A stretch of DNA of 64,000 nt from an uncultured Pseudomonas sp. Lineage in GTDB: Bacteria > Pseudomonadota > Gammaproteobacteria > Pseudomonadales > Pseudomonadaceae. The notes below the pieces were generated by a model. The model was not told the DNA's origin. It did not search any database and saw nothing but the letters and a program-made list of their open reading frames with translations. Position 1 is the first letter of the stretch. Every line of letters starts with the position of its first letter. The translations under genes were made by a program, and so were the position numbers. Below are positions 1 through 8,668 of this stretch, piece by piece. Where the stretch lies: the NCBI RefSeq assembly GCF_913777995.1, contig NZ_CAJYVE010000042.1, forward strand, positions 60,540 to 124,539, written 5' to 3'.

Positions 1-1643
1 GTGGTCAGCACGTTCTTCTTGTCGATCTGGTAGATCGCCGCTTCCACGCTCAGTTGGTCATCCAGGGTCCGCCACTTGGCCCCCACCTCATAGGCCTTGC
101 CCTCTTCCGGATCGAAACCGCCACCCAGGCGAGAGGCACCGCTGTTGGGCTTGAACGACCGCGAAGCGCTGGCATACAGCGCCAGTTCGTCAGTGAGGTC
201 GTAGGTCAGGCCAAGACGCGGCGTGACGGCACTGTCGCTCTTTTCCCAGGATCGCACGCCGGTGATGTAGGCATCGTACTGGTGCTCGAAACGCTCGATG
301 CGTGCGCCAGCCAGCAGCTTCAAGCGCTCGGTGAGGCTCACCTGGTCCTGCAGGAACGCCGCCCAGGTCTTGAGGTTTTCCTTGTCGTGAGTGGTGGTGC
401 GGGTCAGTGCCGGACGTGGCTGGCCATAGACCGGGTTGAAAATGTCGATCGGATAGGCGCTCACCGCGCCGCTGGAACGCAGGATGATCGACTTGTAGTC
501 GTAGTCTTCGTATTCCACACCGGCCAGCAGCAAGTGGTCGAAGCCGCCCGCATTGAAGTGGCCGGTGAGATTGAGCTGCACATCGACATCGGTCCAGTCC
601 AGCTTGCGCCAGTTGAAGTTGCGACCCAGGGTGCGGCCATCGGCGGCGATGCCGTTGGCTTCGACACCATTGCCCTTCATGGTGCCGTCGAGCATCTGCA
701 CGCCGCCACCAAGGGTCCAGTCGGCATTCAGGTCGTGCTCGAAACGCAGCTGCGCCATGTTGCTGTCGGTGTGCAGCTTGCCGACGTCCTTCTCGCCCCA
801 GAAGGTGTCTGGCGAGGCCGTGCCGATCTGCGCCGGGTAGCGGGTCAGGCCACGGTCCAGCGGCGCGTTGTTGCGCATGAAGTCACCTTCGAAGGTGATC
901 CGCGTACTGTCGTTGACTTCCCAGTTCAGCACCGGGCTCACCGCATAACGCTCGGTTTCGACATGGTCGCGGAAGGTCTCGCCGCCCTCGCCCAGCACGT
1001 TCAGGCGGTAGGCCAGGCGACCTTCTTCGTCCAGCGGGCCGGTGGCGTCCAGGGTGCCACGCGTCATGCCCTGGTCGTTGAGCTGGCTGCCCAGGGTCAC
1101 CGAGGCTTCGCGCGACGGCTGCTTGGACACCACGTTGAAGGTGCCGCCCGGGTCGCCACGGCCATACAGGGTGGCAGCCGGGCCGCGCAGCACTTCCAGG
1201 CGCTCGATGGTGTTGGCGTCGGGCATGCTCGGATAGCCACGGTTGATCGGGAAACCGTTGCGGTAGAACTCGCTGGTGGTGAAACCGCGCACGGTCAGGC
1301 TGGTCAGACCCTGCCCCCCGAAGTTGTTGGCACGACCGACACCGCCGGCGTAATCCAGGGCTTCCTGCAGGCGCGTAGCGCCAAGGTCTTCCACGGCCTC
1401 GCGGGTCACCACACTGATCGACTGCGGGGTTTCATGAATCGAGGTATCAGTACGTGTGGCACTGGCCGAACGGGTCGCCTTGTAGCCCTGCACCGGGCCG
1501 GAGGCCTGTTCACTGTCGCCAGCGGCGTTGATGTCGATGACCTGCAGTTCGATGCCCGGCTTGTCAGCCATGGCCTGATCGGCCCAGGCCAGCGGGCTGA
1601 GTGCCGCCTGCAGGGCACACAGAGAAACCAGAGTGCGACGCAT
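1..1643 (-). CDS. TonB-dependent siderophore receptor (3' end outside window)
   Basis: Outer-membrane gated channel for ferric siderophore uptake, powered by TonB-ExbBD. About 547 codons are visible; the C-terminal barrel strands lie beyond the left edge. The reading shows a signal peptide (MRRTLVSLCALQAALSPLAWA), then a TonB-box-like stretch (ELQVIDINA), then a plug domain with the hallmarks ETPQSISVV, LTVRGF, RLEVLRGPAATLYGRGDPGG and FNVVSKQP, followed by barrel sequence. No STN signalling domain precedes the plug, so it is a simple transporter rather than a surface-signalling transducer. The start at 1643 follows AAGGGG; an in-frame ATG at 1679 would spoil the signal peptide. The specific siderophore cannot be told from sequence. 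Confidence 0.9.
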   Translation of the reverse strand, partial: MRRTLVSLCALQAALSPLAWADQAMADKPGIELQVIDINAAGDSEQASGPVQGYKATRSASATRTDTSIHETPQSISVVTREAVEDLGATRLQEALDYAGGVGRANNFGGQGLTSLTVRGFTTSEFYRNGFPINRGYPSMPDANTIERLEVLRGPAATLYGRGDPGGTFNVVSKQPSREASVTLGSQLNDQGMTRGTLDATGPLDEEGRLAYRLNVLGEGGETFRDHVETERYAVSPVLNWEVNDSTRITFEGDFMRNNAPLDRGLTRYPAQIGTASPDTFWGEKDVGKLHTDSNMAQLRFEHDLNADWTLGGGVQMLDGTMKGNGVEANGIAADGRTLGRNFNWRKLDWTDVDVQLNLTGHFNAGGFDHLLLAGVEYEDYDYKSIILRSSGAVSAYPIDIFNPVYGQPRPALTRTTTHDKENLKTWAAFLQDQVSLTERLKLLAGARIERFEHQYDAYITGVRSWEKSDSAVTPRLGLTYDLTDELALYASASRSFKPNSGASRLGGGFDPEEGKAYEVGAKWRTLDDQLSVEAAIYQIDKKNVLT

Positions 1644-1705
1644 GTGTAGTTTTATCCCCTTGATGAACAGCGGGCTCATGGCGGCCCGTTTTTTTAGCGC
1701 GGCGG

Positions 1706-1734
1706 ATAGTACCGAGTTGTAACTACAATTGAAA
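1706..1734 (-). promoter_or_regulatory. Putative sigma-70 promoter for the TonB receptor
   Basis: Read on the minus strand, TTTCAA (1734-1729), a 17-base spacer and TACTAT (1711-1706) lie about 65 bases before the receptor start. I looked for a Fur box here and found no convincing 19-mer, so iron control is not shown by the sequence. Confidence 0.4.
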
Positions 1735-1833
1735 CTTATTCCCAAATGTAACTCTCAACCGTGCCAGCGGAGCAGTCGCCTTTGCTCCGCCACACGCGCA
1801 CAATGGCCATCATCCTTCGACCGGAGAGCCTCA

Positions 1834-2478
1834 ATGCCCCGCCTTCACGCCCCCAGCGACCGGCGCAGCGCGCTGCTGGTGATCGACATGCAATATGACT
1901 TCATGCCCGGCGGCGCCCTGGCCGTGGCCGACGGCGATGCTTTGGTGCCGCTGATCAACCAGCTCGGCCAGCGCTTCGCCCGGGTGATCGTCACTCAGGA
2001 CTGGCACCCGGCCGGGCACGTGTCCTTCGCCGCCAGCCACCCCGGCCGCGTGCCGTTCGAGTCGATCAGCCTGCCCTACGGCGCGCAGAACCTCTGGCCG
2101 ACCCACTGCGTGCAGGACAGCCACGGCGCGCAGTTGCACCACGACCTGCACCTGCCACATGCCCAACTGGTGCTGCGCAAGGGCTGCAACGCGCAGATCG
2201 ACAGCTATTCGGCATTTCTCGAAGCAGACCGCCAGACGCCGACCGGCCTGGCCGGCTACCTGCGTGAACACGGTATCGAAAGCCTCTATGTGGTGGGCCT
2301 GGCGCTGGACTTCTGCGTAGCCTGGTCGGCGCAGGACGCGGCGCGTGCCGGCTTCGCCACGGCGGTGATCGAAGATGCCTGTCGCGCCATCGACCTAAAC
2401 GGCTCGCTGCAGGCGGCCTGGCAGGCCATGCGCGAGCTGGGTGTCGAGCGCCTGCACAGCGACGCATTGCCGGCCTGA
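1834..2478 (+). CDS. pncA: Nicotinamidase (pyrazinamidase)
   Basis: Cytosolic enzyme hydrolysing nicotinamide to nicotinate for the Preiss-Handler route of NAD salvage. The 214-residue isochorismatase-fold protein carries the family's catalytic Asp18 (VIDMQYDF), Lys116 (LRKGC) and Cys161 (LALDFCVAW), and the metal-binding set Asp56, His58 and His62 (DWHPAGH). The start at 1834 is chosen because GGAGAG sits 5-10 bases upstream and the protein then begins just before the first beta strand; an upstream in-frame ATG at 1729 would add 35 unrelated residues. It stands alone, divergent from the TonB receptor. Confidence 0.93.
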   Translation: MPRLHAPSDRRSALLVIDMQYDFMPGGALAVADGDALVPLINQLGQRFARVIVTQDWHPAGHVSFAASHPGRVPFESISLPYGAQNLWPTHCVQDSHGAQLHHDLHLPHAQLVLRKGCNAQIDSYSAFLEADRQTPTGLAGYLREHGIESLYVVGLALDFCVAWSAQDAARAGFATAVIEDACRAIDLNGSLQAAWQAMRELGVERLHSDALPA

Positions 2479-2574
2479 ATGGCCACTTCATGAGCGGCGA
2501 ACGACTGCAGGGGCCATCGGTCTGACACAACAGACAGACGGGCCCCCGTCGCATTTCTCATGAAGGTAGTGGCT

Positions 2575-3471
2575 ATGCAAGAGCAAGCAGACGGCAAGAC
2601 CCCCGGCCTGTCAGCCGAAGAAGAGCGCGAGATCGATGAAAAGCTGCCGCCGCGCGCGGTGGTGCTGCACGAGACCATCCGTGTGCAGGGCGACCATGAG
2701 CTGGAGCGCAGCGTCGCCGCCTTGTGGTGGTCGGCCCTGGCGGCCGGTTTGACCATGGGCCTGTCGCTGATGGCCATGGGGCTGTTCCGTTCACGGCTGG
2801 GCGACAGCGACGCCAGCCACGTGATCGCCAGCCTGGGCTACTCGGCAGGTTTTCTGGCGGTGATCCTGGCGCGCCAGCAATTGTTCACCGAGAACACCCT
2901 CACCGCAGTGCTGCCGGTGATGAGCAAACTCACCCTGGGCAACTTCGGGCGCCTGTTGCGGCTCTGGGGCGTGGTGCTGTTCGGTAACCTGTGCGGCACC
3001 CTGCTGGTGGCCTGGGTGATGCTGCGCCTGCCGATCTTCGACGCGCAGACCGACATGGCTTTCCTCGACATCGGCCGCAAGGTGATGGAGAACGAAGCGG
3101 GGCAGATGCTCGCCAAGGGCATCGTCTCCGGCTGGATGATCGCCACCATGGTGTGGATGATCGCCTCGATGGAAAGCGCCAAGATCGCGATCATCGTGGT
3201 CATCACCTACCTGATGGCGCTGGGCGACTTCACCCATATCGTGGTCGGTTCGGTGGAGGTCTCCTACCTGGTCTTTGCCGGCGAGGCGAGCTGGTCGGAC
3301 TTCTGGCTGCACTTCGCCGCCCCTACCCTGGCTGGCAACATCATCGGCGGCAGCTTCATCTTCGCTCTGCTCAGCCACGCGCAGATCCGCGGCGAGAAAG
3401 ACATGACCGCCAAACGCGAACGCGACAAACACAAGCTGCTCGAAGAACTGCGCCGCAGCCGCCAAGACTGA
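2575..3471 (+). CDS. Formate/nitrite transporter family membrane protein (YfdC-like)
   Basis: Inner-membrane protein of the FNT family (pentameric, aquaporin-like channels for formate, nitrite or similar small anions). It is 298 residues, with a charged N-terminal tail of about 50 residues, six hydrophobic segments between roughly residues 55 and 265, and a very basic cytoplasmic tail (TAKRERDKHKLLEELRRSRQ). The extended tails match the YfdC subgroup rather than FocA/NirC; its substrate is not established. The ATG at 2575 has AAGG eight bases upstream and is preferred over the in-frame ATG at 2560, which lacks a ribosome site. A two-component system follows on the same strand after 135 bases. 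Confidence 0.82.
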   Translation: MQEQADGKTPGLSAEEEREIDEKLPPRAVVLHETIRVQGDHELERSVAALWWSALAAGLTMGLSLMAMGLFRSRLGDSDASHVIASLGYSAGFLAVILARQQLFTENTLTAVLPVMSKLTLGNFGRLLRLWGVVLFGNLCGTLLVAWVMLRLPIFDAQTDMAFLDIGRKVMENEAGQMLAKGIVSGWMIATMVWMIASMESAKIAIIVVITYLMALGDFTHIVVGSVEVSYLVFAGEASWSDFWLHFAAPTLAGNIIGGSFIFALLSHAQIRGEKDMTAKRERDKHKLLEELRRSRQD

Positions 3472-3541
3472 CCGCGCCCGGCCTTTGCCCGCCAGGCGCA
3501 GAAGCACGCCAGCGCCGGGCAAGGGGCCATCATGAACTTTC

Positions 3542-3559
3542 TTTCAGGAAATTTTCAGG
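3542..3559 (+). promoter_or_regulatory. Direct repeat TTTCAGG-N4-TTTCAGG, possible response-regulator box
   Basis: Two identical heptamers start at 3542 and 3553, exactly 11 bases (one helical turn) apart and about 50 bases before the response-regulator start. This geometry is typical of tandem OmpR/PhoB-family sites, so autoregulation by the adjacent regulator is the simplest reading. Confidence 0.4.
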
Positions 3560-3606
3560 TTCGCGCAGGCAAGATAAGGCTTTCTCCGAGACTGCAGGCA
3601 GGCAAG

Positions 3607-4287
3607 ATGACCCGAATCCTGGCAATCGAAGACGACGCCGTCACCGCAAGGGAAATCGTCGCGGAACTCAGCAGCCACGGGCTGGACGTGGACTGGGTGG
3701 ACAACGGCCGTGATGGCCTGGACAAGGCCGTCAGCGGTGACTACGACCTGATCACCCTCGACCGCATGCTGCCGCAGGTCGACGGCCTGACCATCGTCAC
3801 GCGCCTGCGCGCCCAGGGCATCAGCACACCGATCCTGATGATCAGTGCGTTGTCCGACGTCGACGAGCGTGTGCGCGGCCTGCGCGCCGGTGGCGACGAT
3901 TACCTGTCCAAGCCATTCGCCTCCGACGAGATGGCGGCCCGGGTCGAGGTGCTGCTGCGCCGCAACAGCCCGGCCGAGCAGAAGAGCCAACTGGTGGTCG
4001 CCGACCTGGAGCTGGACCTTATGAGCCGCGAAGCGCGCCGCGGCGACCGCGTGCTGACCCTGCTGCCCACCGAGTACAAGCTGCTGGAATTCCTCATGCG
4101 CAACCATGGCCAGGTCATCACCCGGATGATGATCTTCCAGGAAGTCTGGGGCTATCACTTCGACCCCGGCACCAACCTGATCGACGTGCACATCGGCCGG
4201 CTGCGCAAGAAGATCGACCCACCGGGCACCGCGCCGCTGATCCGTACGGTAAGGGGCACGGGGTATGTCATTAGCGAACCTGCCTAA
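3607..4287 (+). CDS. OmpR-family response regulator
   Basis: DNA-binding response regulator of 226 residues. The receiver domain (1-120) has the acidic pair Asp9/Asp10, the phosphoacceptor Asp52 (LDRMLP), Ser80 and Lys102 (SKPF). A winged-helix effector domain (about 128-226) ends in RTVRGTGYVISEPA, standard for OmpR/PhoB proteins. The start at 3607 gives the normal family N-terminus; an upstream in-frame ATG at 3532 would add 25 residues and run across the direct repeat. It overlaps the histidine kinase gene by 23 bases, so the two are translationally coupled. The signal and targets are unknown. Confidence 0.93.
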   Translation: MTRILAIEDDAVTAREIVAELSSHGLDVDWVDNGRDGLDKAVSGDYDLITLDRMLPQVDGLTIVTRLRAQGISTPILMISALSDVDERVRGLRAGGDDYLSKPFASDEMAARVEVLLRRNSPAEQKSQLVVADLELDLMSREARRGDRVLTLLPTEYKLLEFLMRNHGQVITRMMIFQEVWGYHFDPGTNLIDVHIGRLRKKIDPPGTAPLIRTVRGTGYVISEPA

Positions 4288-5650
4288 GGGCTGGCGCTCA
4301 TCCAGCAGCCGTCTGCTGGCGCTCTACAGTACGCTGTTCGTGGCCTGGAGCAGCATCCTGCTGGGGGTGCTGTACTGGGAGGTCAAGGGCTACCTCGACC
4401 AGATGGCCCGCCACTCGCTGATGCAGCGTCAGCAATTGTTCGCCCGCTTCGAAGGCCAGGACCTGGTCGAAGCGCTGGTGGCCAGCATGGCCTTCGACAA
4501 ACCGGCGGTGGATGCCTTCGGCCTGTTCGACGCGCGCCTGCGCCCCCTGTTCGGGCCGATTCGCCAGGTGCCGGCCAACCTGCCGCTGGACGGACAGATC
4601 CACGAACTGGGCAGTTGCATCGTTTCCACCGACCCGAACCTGCCACGCAGCAGCTGCGCCGCCGTGGCCACCCGCACCCGCGCCGGCAACTGGCTGATCA
4701 TCGTGCGTGACAACGGTTCGCTGTTCGCCGTCTCGACCCTGATTCTGCATGCCCTGCTCTGGGGCCTGTCGCTAACCATCATTCCCGGCGTGGCCGGCTG
4801 GTACCTCTTGCGCCGTCGCCCGTTGCGACGCATCCATGCCCTGCAGGCCAGCGCCGAGGCCATCGTCAGCGGCGACATGAGCAAGCGTCTGCCGGTCTCC
4901 ACGCGTCGCGATGAACTGGACATGCTGGCGCTGATCGTCAACGACATGCTGGGCCAGATCGAACGCCTGATGAACGAAGTCAAAGGCGTGTGCGACAACA
5001 TTGCCCATGACCTGCGCACGCCACTGACCAGACTGCGCGCCCGTCTGTATCGCATCCAGCAGGAGGCGCCGGACTCGCCGCACGGCCCGGAAATCGCCCA
5101 AGTGATTGCCGAGGCCGACGGTCTGATGGCGCGCTTTCGCGGCCTGCTGCGTATCTCCGAACTGCAGGACCAGCGACGCCGCTCGGCGTTCGTCGAACTG
5201 CAGCTGGCGCCGTTGCTGCAGGAGCTGCATGACTTCTACCTGCCGCTGGCCGAAGAGGGCGAGATCAGCCTGCACCTGACCCTGGACGAGCCGTTGCCCG
5301 CGGTGACCGGCGACCGTGCGTTGCTGTTCGAGGCACTGGCCAACCTGCTGGACAACGCCATCAAGTTCACCCCGGCGGGTGGCAACGTGGTGCTGCACGC
5401 CGGCACCTGGGAAGGCCACGCGCGCATCCAGGTGCGCGACTCAGGCCCCGGCATTCCGGCGGCCGAACGCGAAGCGGTGTTCCAGCGCTTTCACCGCAGC
5501 GAACACGACAACCCGCAAGGCTTCGGCCTGGGCCTGTCGCTGGTGGCGGCCATCGTCGAGCTGCACGGTTTCCGCCTGAGCATCGATGCCGCTGCCGAAG
5601 GCGGTGCCAGCCTGGTGCTGGACTGCCCGACGAAAACCGCCCTGGCCTGA
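4265..5650 (+). CDS. Membrane sensor histidine kinase
   Basis: Partner kinase of the preceding regulator, 461 residues. Transmembrane helix 1 (about 18-36) is followed by a periplasmic domain (about 37-155) that contains a conspicuous cysteine pair (GSCIVSTDPNLPRSSC), then helix 2 (about 158-180), a HAMP linker, the dimerisation/H-box (NIAHDLRTPLTRL, His248) and the ATPase domain with N-box NLLDNAIKF (about 360), G1 DSGPGIP and G2 GFGLGLSL. The final segment is complete. The periplasmic cysteines could be redox- or metal-sensitive, which is inference only. The neighbouring FNT channel may be a target but nothing proves it. Confidence 0.92.
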   Translation: MSLANLPKGWRSSSSRLLALYSTLFVAWSSILLGVLYWEVKGYLDQMARHSLMQRQQLFARFEGQDLVEALVASMAFDKPAVDAFGLFDARLRPLFGPIRQVPANLPLDGQIHELGSCIVSTDPNLPRSSCAAVATRTRAGNWLIIVRDNGSLFAVSTLILHALLWGLSLTIIPGVAGWYLLRRRPLRRIHALQASAEAIVSGDMSKRLPVSTRRDELDMLALIVNDMLGQIERLMNEVKGVCDNIAHDLRTPLTRLRARLYRIQQEAPDSPHGPEIAQVIAEADGLMARFRGLLRISELQDQRRRSAFVELQLAPLLQELHDFYLPLAEEGEISLHLTLDEPLPAVTGDRALLFEALANLLDNAIKFTPAGGNVVLHAGTWEGHARIQVRDSGPGIPAAEREAVFQRFHRSEHDNPQGFGLGLSLVAAIVELHGFRLSIDAAAEGGASLVLDCPTKTALA

Positions 5651-5682
5651 GCGCCATCACCGGCAGGCATAGCCAGTATCGA

Positions 5683-5710
5683 TTCGCCGGCAGTTCTGCC
5701 TGCCGGCGAA
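5683..5710. repeat. Perfect 11-bp inverted repeat
   Basis: TTCGCCGGCAG (5683-5693) is followed by a 6-base loop and its exact complement (5700-5710), between the kinase stop and the MFS gene. It has no T-run, so it may be a factor-dependent terminator, an mRNA-stabilising hairpin or a REP-like element. Confidence 0.55.
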
Positions 5711-5788
5711 AGCCGGTAGCCTGCACGCCATCATCCCCTCCACCCGCCGCCAGCCCCAGCCCTGTGCCTGGCCGGCCAGCCAAACGCC

Positions 5789-6991
5789 ATGGACCGCCCG
5801 ATGACTTCACGCCACACACCTGCAGCCCTGACTCCCGGCCTGGTACTGCTGTTCGCTTTCTGCTGCGGCGCCATCGTCGCCAATATCTATTACGCCCAAC
5901 CGATCATCGAACTGATCGCGCCGGACCTCGGCCTATCCAGCACCCTGGCCAGCCTGATCGTGTCGCTGACCCAGATCGGCTACGCGCTGGGCCTGTTCTT
6001 CCTGGTGCCACTGGGCGACCTGCTGGAAAACCGTCGGCTGATGATCGCCACCGCGCTGCTGGCAGTGCTGAGCCTGGCCGGCGCGGCACTGGTCGAGCAG
6101 CCCAACCTGTTCCTGGTGCTGTCGCTGCTGGTGGGTTTCAGTTCGGTATCGGTGCAGATCCTCATTCCGCTGGCCGCACACCTGGCGCCGGAAGCCACGC
6201 GCGGGCGAGTGGTGGGCAGCATCATGAGCGGCCTGTTGCTGGGCATCCTGTTGGCCAGGCCGCTGGCCAGTCTGATCGCCGACCACTTCGGCTGGCGTGC
6301 GGTATTCGCCTGTGCCGCCGGGGTGATGCTCGCCATCTGCGTGATGCTGGCCACCACCATCCCCAGTCGCCAGCCCGAGCACCGCGCCTCCTACCCGGCG
6401 TTGCTGGCTTCGCTGTGGCAGTTGCTGCGCCAGCAACCGGTGTTGCGCCAGCGCGCCTTCTACCAGGCGTGCATGTTCGCCACTTTCAGCCTGTTCTGGA
6501 CCGCCGTACCGCTGGAGCTGGCGCGCCACCATGGCCTGTCGCAAAGCCAGATCGCGCTGTTCGCCCTGGTCGGCGCCATTGGTGCGCTGGCCGCGCCGGT
6601 GGCCGGGCGCCTGGCCGATGCCGGCCACACCCGCCAGGCCAGCCTGACAGTGCTGGCCTTGGCGGCGCTGTGCTTTTTGCCGGCGCTGAGCCCCATCGGC
6701 GCCGGTGTGGTCGGCCTGGCCGTCACCGGCGTGCTGCTGGACTTCTGCGTGCAGGTCAACATGGTGCTCGGCCAGCGTGCCGTCTACGCCCTGGACGCCG
6801 CCAGCCGCAGCCGCCTCAATGCGCTGTACATGACCAGCATCTTCATCGGCGGCGCCATCGGCTCGGCCGTGGCCAGCCTGCTGTTCGAACACGGCGGCTG
6901 GACCGCTATCCTGGTCGCTGGCACCGCCCTGCCCGGCCTCGCCCTGCTGGCCTTCCTGCGCGACACCGCCAAGGCTCGCCAGTTGGCTTGA
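5789..6991 (+). CDS. MFS transporter (YnfM/AraJ-like drug or sugar exporter family)
   Basis: Inner-membrane proton-coupled exporter of 400 residues with twelve predicted helices. The N-terminus shows NIYYAQPIIELIAPDLGLS, typical of the YnfM/NepI/AraJ-type efflux subgroup, followed by an MFS loop 2-3 motif (PLGDLLENRRLM). A second in-frame ATG at 5801 is equally possible, as neither start has a clear ribosome site. Substrate unknown. It converges on hpxW with only 15 bases between the stops and probably has its own promoter. Confidence 0.85.
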   Translation: MDRPMTSRHTPAALTPGLVLLFAFCCGAIVANIYYAQPIIELIAPDLGLSSTLASLIVSLTQIGYALGLFFLVPLGDLLENRRLMIATALLAVLSLAGAALVEQPNLFLVLSLLVGFSSVSVQILIPLAAHLAPEATRGRVVGSIMSGLLLGILLARPLASLIADHFGWRAVFACAAGVMLAICVMLATTIPSRQPEHRASYPALLASLWQLLRQQPVLRQRAFYQACMFATFSLFWTAVPLELARHHGLSQSQIALFALVGAIGALAAPVAGRLADAGHTRQASLTVLALAALCFLPALSPIGAGVVGLAVTGVLLDFCVQVNMVLGQRAVYALDAASRSRLNALYMTSIFIGGAIGSAVASLLFEHGGWTAILVAGTALPGLALLAFLRDTAKARQLA

Positions 6992-7006
6992 GCACTTCGC
7001 CGGCCC

Positions 7007-8596
7007 TCAGTACCCGGCTGCGGCGCCATTGCCGCGCGGGTCGAAGGCGCCTTCTAAGCTGCCATCGGGCCAGCGTACCGCCGCGGCGGCGTGGCCCATG
7101 GTTTCGCTGAACGGCGCCAGCACCTCCACCTCGTGGCCAAGCGCTTGCAGCGCGGCGAGCACCGCCGGCTCGAAGCGCCCCTCCACCTTCAATGAATCGC
7201 TGCTGTCGCCCCAGGTGCGCCCAAGCAGCCAGCGCGGCGCGGTGACCGCCTGCTGCAAGGGCTGGCCGAACACGGCATAGCGGCTGAACACGGCGGCCTG
7301 GGTCTGCGGCTGGCCGTCACCCCCCATGGTGCCGTAGACCATGGTGCGCCCGTCCTTGAGACGCGCAGCCGCCGGGTTGAGGGTGTGGAAGGGCTTCTTG
7401 CCGGGACGCAGGGCCAACAGGTGGCCGGGGTCGAGGCTGAACGAGGCGCCGCGGTTCTGCCACACCAGGCCACTGCCTGGCAGCACCACACCGCTGCCGA
7501 ACTCGTGGTAGATGCTCTGGATGAATGACACCGCCAGGCCGTCCTGATCGATGACGCCCATCCACACCGTGTCGCCCGGCCCCTTGCCGGCACCCCAGGG
7601 CATGGCCTGCTGCGGATCGATAAGCGCCGCCTGCTGCTCCAAGTAGTGCGGCGCCAGGAAGGTCAGCGGGTCGACGCGCATGTCGGCCGGGTCGGTGATA
7701 TGCGCATCGCGAACCTTGAAGGCCAGCTTGGTCGCTTCCACCAAGGTGTGCACGTACTGCGCCTCATCCACCGGCTGCTGTGCCAGGCCGGCACGCTCGG
7801 CAATGCCGAGGATCAGTTGCGAAACCAGGCCCTGGGTCGGTGCCGGCAGGTTGTAGACACTGCCGGCAGCGTGCGCCAGCTCCAGCGGACGTACGCGCTG
7901 TGCGCGGTAGGCGGCCAGGTCATCGGCGGTGACCGGCGCACCGAGCTGCGCCAGGTCGGCCGCGATGCTGGCGGCCAGTTCACCACGATAGAAATCGTCC
8001 AGGCCATGCTCGCTCAAACGCTGCAAGGTGGCCGCCAGACGCGGCTGGCGGAACAGGCTGCCGGCTGCCGGGACCTGACCATCGACCAGGTAGGTGTCGG
8101 CAAACCCCGGCACTGCTTGCAGCTCGCCGAGCTTGGCCTGGGTGGCAGCCTGTTGCGACGGCGTGACCGGTGCGCCGGCGCGGGCGTAGTGAATGGCGTC
8201 GGCAAGCAGCTCGGCCAACGGCAGGCGGCCGCCGCGCTCGGCACTGATCGCCAGCGCCTCCTGCCAGCCGCCGACGGTGCCGGCCACGGTCAGCGCCGCT
8301 GCCGCGCCGCGGGTCGGAATGCGCGCCTGGCCCTGGTAACGCGCCAGGCTGGCCAGGCTGCCGGCAGGGCCGCTGGCGTCGATGGCCAGCGGCGCGCCGT
8401 GCTTGGGCACGATCAGCCAGAAGCCGTCGCCGCCCAGGCCGTTCATGTGCGGGTAGACCACGGCGATGGTCGCCGCCGCCGCGACCATCGCCTCGATGGC
8501 ATTACCGCCGCTGCGCAGAATGGCCAGCGCCGACTGTGCGGCCAGGCTGTGAGGCGCCACCGCGATTCCACGGGCGGCCTGGGTGGTATTGAGCAT
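7007..8596 (-). CDS. hpxW: Oxamate amidohydrolase, gamma-glutamyltransferase fold (HpxW-like)
   Basis: Ntn-hydrolase of the gamma-glutamyltransferase family, 529 residues. These proteins are made as one chain and self-cleave before a catalytic threonine. Here that residue is most likely Thr343 (PGDTVWMGVID), followed by GSGVVLPGSGLVWQNRG and the GTMGGDGQPQTQ loop of the cytoplasmic YwrD-like branch. There is no signal peptide, unlike true periplasmic glutathione hydrolases. In Klebsiella the corresponding HpxW hydrolyses oxamate to oxalate plus ammonia; the hpxX, hpxY and hpxZ genes immediately upstream support the same role. The start at 8596 has AGGA seven bases upstream. Oxamate specificity is inferred from context. 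Confidence 0.8.
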   Translation of the reverse strand: MLNTTQAARGIAVAPHSLAAQSALAILRSGGNAIEAMVAAAATIAVVYPHMNGLGGDGFWLIVPKHGAPLAIDASGPAGSLASLARYQGQARIPTRGAAAALTVAGTVGGWQEALAISAERGGRLPLAELLADAIHYARAGAPVTPSQQAATQAKLGELQAVPGFADTYLVDGQVPAAGSLFRQPRLAATLQRLSEHGLDDFYRGELAASIAADLAQLGAPVTADDLAAYRAQRVRPLELAHAAGSVYNLPAPTQGLVSQLILGIAERAGLAQQPVDEAQYVHTLVEATKLAFKVRDAHITDPADMRVDPLTFLAPHYLEQQAALIDPQQAMPWGAGKGPGDTVWMGVIDQDGLAVSFIQSIYHEFGSGVVLPGSGLVWQNRGASFSLDPGHLLALRPGKKPFHTLNPAAARLKDGRTMVYGTMGGDGQPQTQAAVFSRYAVFGQPLQQAVTAPRWLLGRTWGDSSDSLKVEGRFEPAVLAALQALGHEVEVLAPFSETMGHAAAAVRWPDGSLEGAFDPRGNGAAAGY

Positions 8597-8668
8597 GGGG
8601 TGTCCTGTAGTCAGGTTGAAGAGCAATGCTGTTCGCTGAAGCCGCGCCGGCAGGGTCAATGGGGCGAA

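Noticed and set aside
54-1649. Long open frame on the plus strand opposite the TonB receptor
   Set aside because: Protein has no recognisable domains and the opposite strand encodes a clear receptor; GC-rich codon bias keeps antisense frames open.
1706-1745. Fur box in front of the TonB receptor
   Set aside because: The best 19-mer alignment matches the consensus poorly; only a sigma-70-like promoter is kept.
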